Shown one piece after another: positions 63,653 through 64,000 of a stretch of 64,000 nucleotides of DNA (positions are counted from its first letter, which is position 1; the number at the start of each line of letters is the position of its first letter). The stretch is taken from positions 1-64,000 of the forward strand of contig AP018040.2 in the NCBI GenBank assembly GCA_002356435.2, written 5' to 3'. The notes under the pieces are model-generated. The model was given only the letters and a program-made list of their open reading frames with translations, searched no databases and was not told the DNA's origin. A program made the position numbers and the translations under genes. Source of the DNA: Petrimonas sp. IBARAKI. GTDB lineage: Bacteria; Bacteroidota; Bacteroidia; Bacteroidales; Dysgonomonadaceae.

Positions 63653-64000
63653 ATGCAGAAACGTTTTTTTGTGATCGGATTTGCGTGGATCGCCCTGTTT
63701 TATTGGAGTGTATTTGCTCAGGAACAAATTTCTGTCCCGCATAATTTCAGCAAAGCCCTTGAGCATATGCAATACGACCGGATGGGAGATGAAAAGGGAA
63801 AAAGGTCGGTGAGAATAATAGACCGGAACACGTTGCATGTGAAACTCACCTTTTCCCTGGACCAACTGCTGCGGCAAGATGACTGGCAACTGACCCTTAA
63901 ACCGGCCTTTACTCCCTCTTTCCATTGGTCGCCCCATTTGACTCCTACCGATAATCACGTGATCGATCAGCATGTTTTCCGTTCACCGGCGCTTATTATC
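63653..64000 (+). CDS. Exported protein of unknown function, cut by the window end
   Basis: Starts at ATG 63653, five bases after the previous stop, with a signal peptide (MQKRFFVIGFAWIALFYWSVFAQ) and 116 residues visible: SVPHNFSKALEHMQYDRMGD, VRIIDRNTLHVKLTFSLDQLLRQDDW, FTPSFHWSPHLTPTDNHVIDQH. No family recognised from this part. Spacing shows it belongs to the arabinan-type operon. Confidence 0.7.
   Translation, partial: MQKRFFVIGFAWIALFYWSVFAQEQISVPHNFSKALEHMQYDRMGDEKGKRSVRIIDRNTLHVKLTFSLDQLLRQDDWQLTLKPAFTPSFHWSPHLTPTDNHVIDQHVFRSPALII

Overview
The window looks like a chromosomal segment of a Bacteroidales bacterium, most like the Dysgonomonadaceae or Porphyromonadaceae-type anaerobes. 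The support is SusC/SusD pairs, FecR/ECF regulation, Sus-type lipoproteins, promoters with the Bacteroidetes -7 element TAnnTTTG, a GH172/GH183 gene set and IS66/IS4 elements. No ribosomal RNA is present, so the genus is inference.

Region 1 (40-15.5 kb) is a polymorphic-toxin locus. A 2037-residue secreted SpvB/FG-GAP/RHS protein carries one C-terminal toxin tip and is followed by its putative membrane immunity protein. Behind it lie orphan tip cassettes. At least three of them repeat the same linker (ending FNDLMH) and then diverge completely, and two of those three are followed by a small immunity-like gene. The array is heavily damaged. An IS66-family element splits tip 2 (8-bp target duplication). 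An IS4-family element splits the immunity gene of tip 3 (9-bp duplication). A one-base frameshift breaks another immunity gene, and tip 4 is fused to a 5'-truncated transposase. Both insertions can be undone on paper and give clean reading frames.

Region 2 (15.7-36 kb) looks like a phosphate-acquisition region. It has a beta-propeller phytase, two secreted PHP-domain phosphoesterase-like proteins, an ECF sigma/FecR/SusC(STN)/SusD set, a CPBP protease, and on the other side of gdhA a TonB receptor with beta-helix, MORN and carboxypeptidase-like partners. Five sites carry GTTAC/GTTAA-type repeats at an 11-bp period. Four of them have a -7-like element exactly 13 nt after the last repeat, and the fifth fits only through degenerate copies. 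They look like PHO boxes. A patch of decayed genes and a tRNA-Arg lie between the two halves.

Region 3 (36-45 kb) is core metabolism: a biotin-dependent carboxyltransferase subunit, a DEAD-box helicase, a phosphatase-fold lipoprotein lacking its catalytic Cys, nadA, rluF and ychF. Between the phosphatase and nadA is a 575-bp AT-rich stretch with five exact TTATCAACA 9-mers. All genes from 28.9 to 41.2 kb run leftward and all from 41.7 kb run rightward, so this is a candidate replication origin.

Region 4 (44.9-64 kb, cut by the window end) is a polysaccharide utilisation locus. It has a LacI regulator with three palindromic operators, an L-fucose/D-arabinose isomerase, SusC/SusD, three DUF2961 (GH172) proteins, one DUF4185 (GH183) lipoprotein, a GH116-type enzyme and unknown exported proteins. 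GH172 and GH183 are established D-arabinan-degrading families and FucI also isomerises D-arabinose, so the best reading is a D-arabinan utilisation locus. The chain would be endo-cleavage at the surface, SusCD import, periplasmic exo-arabinofuranosidases, and D-arabinose to D-ribulose in the cytoplasm.
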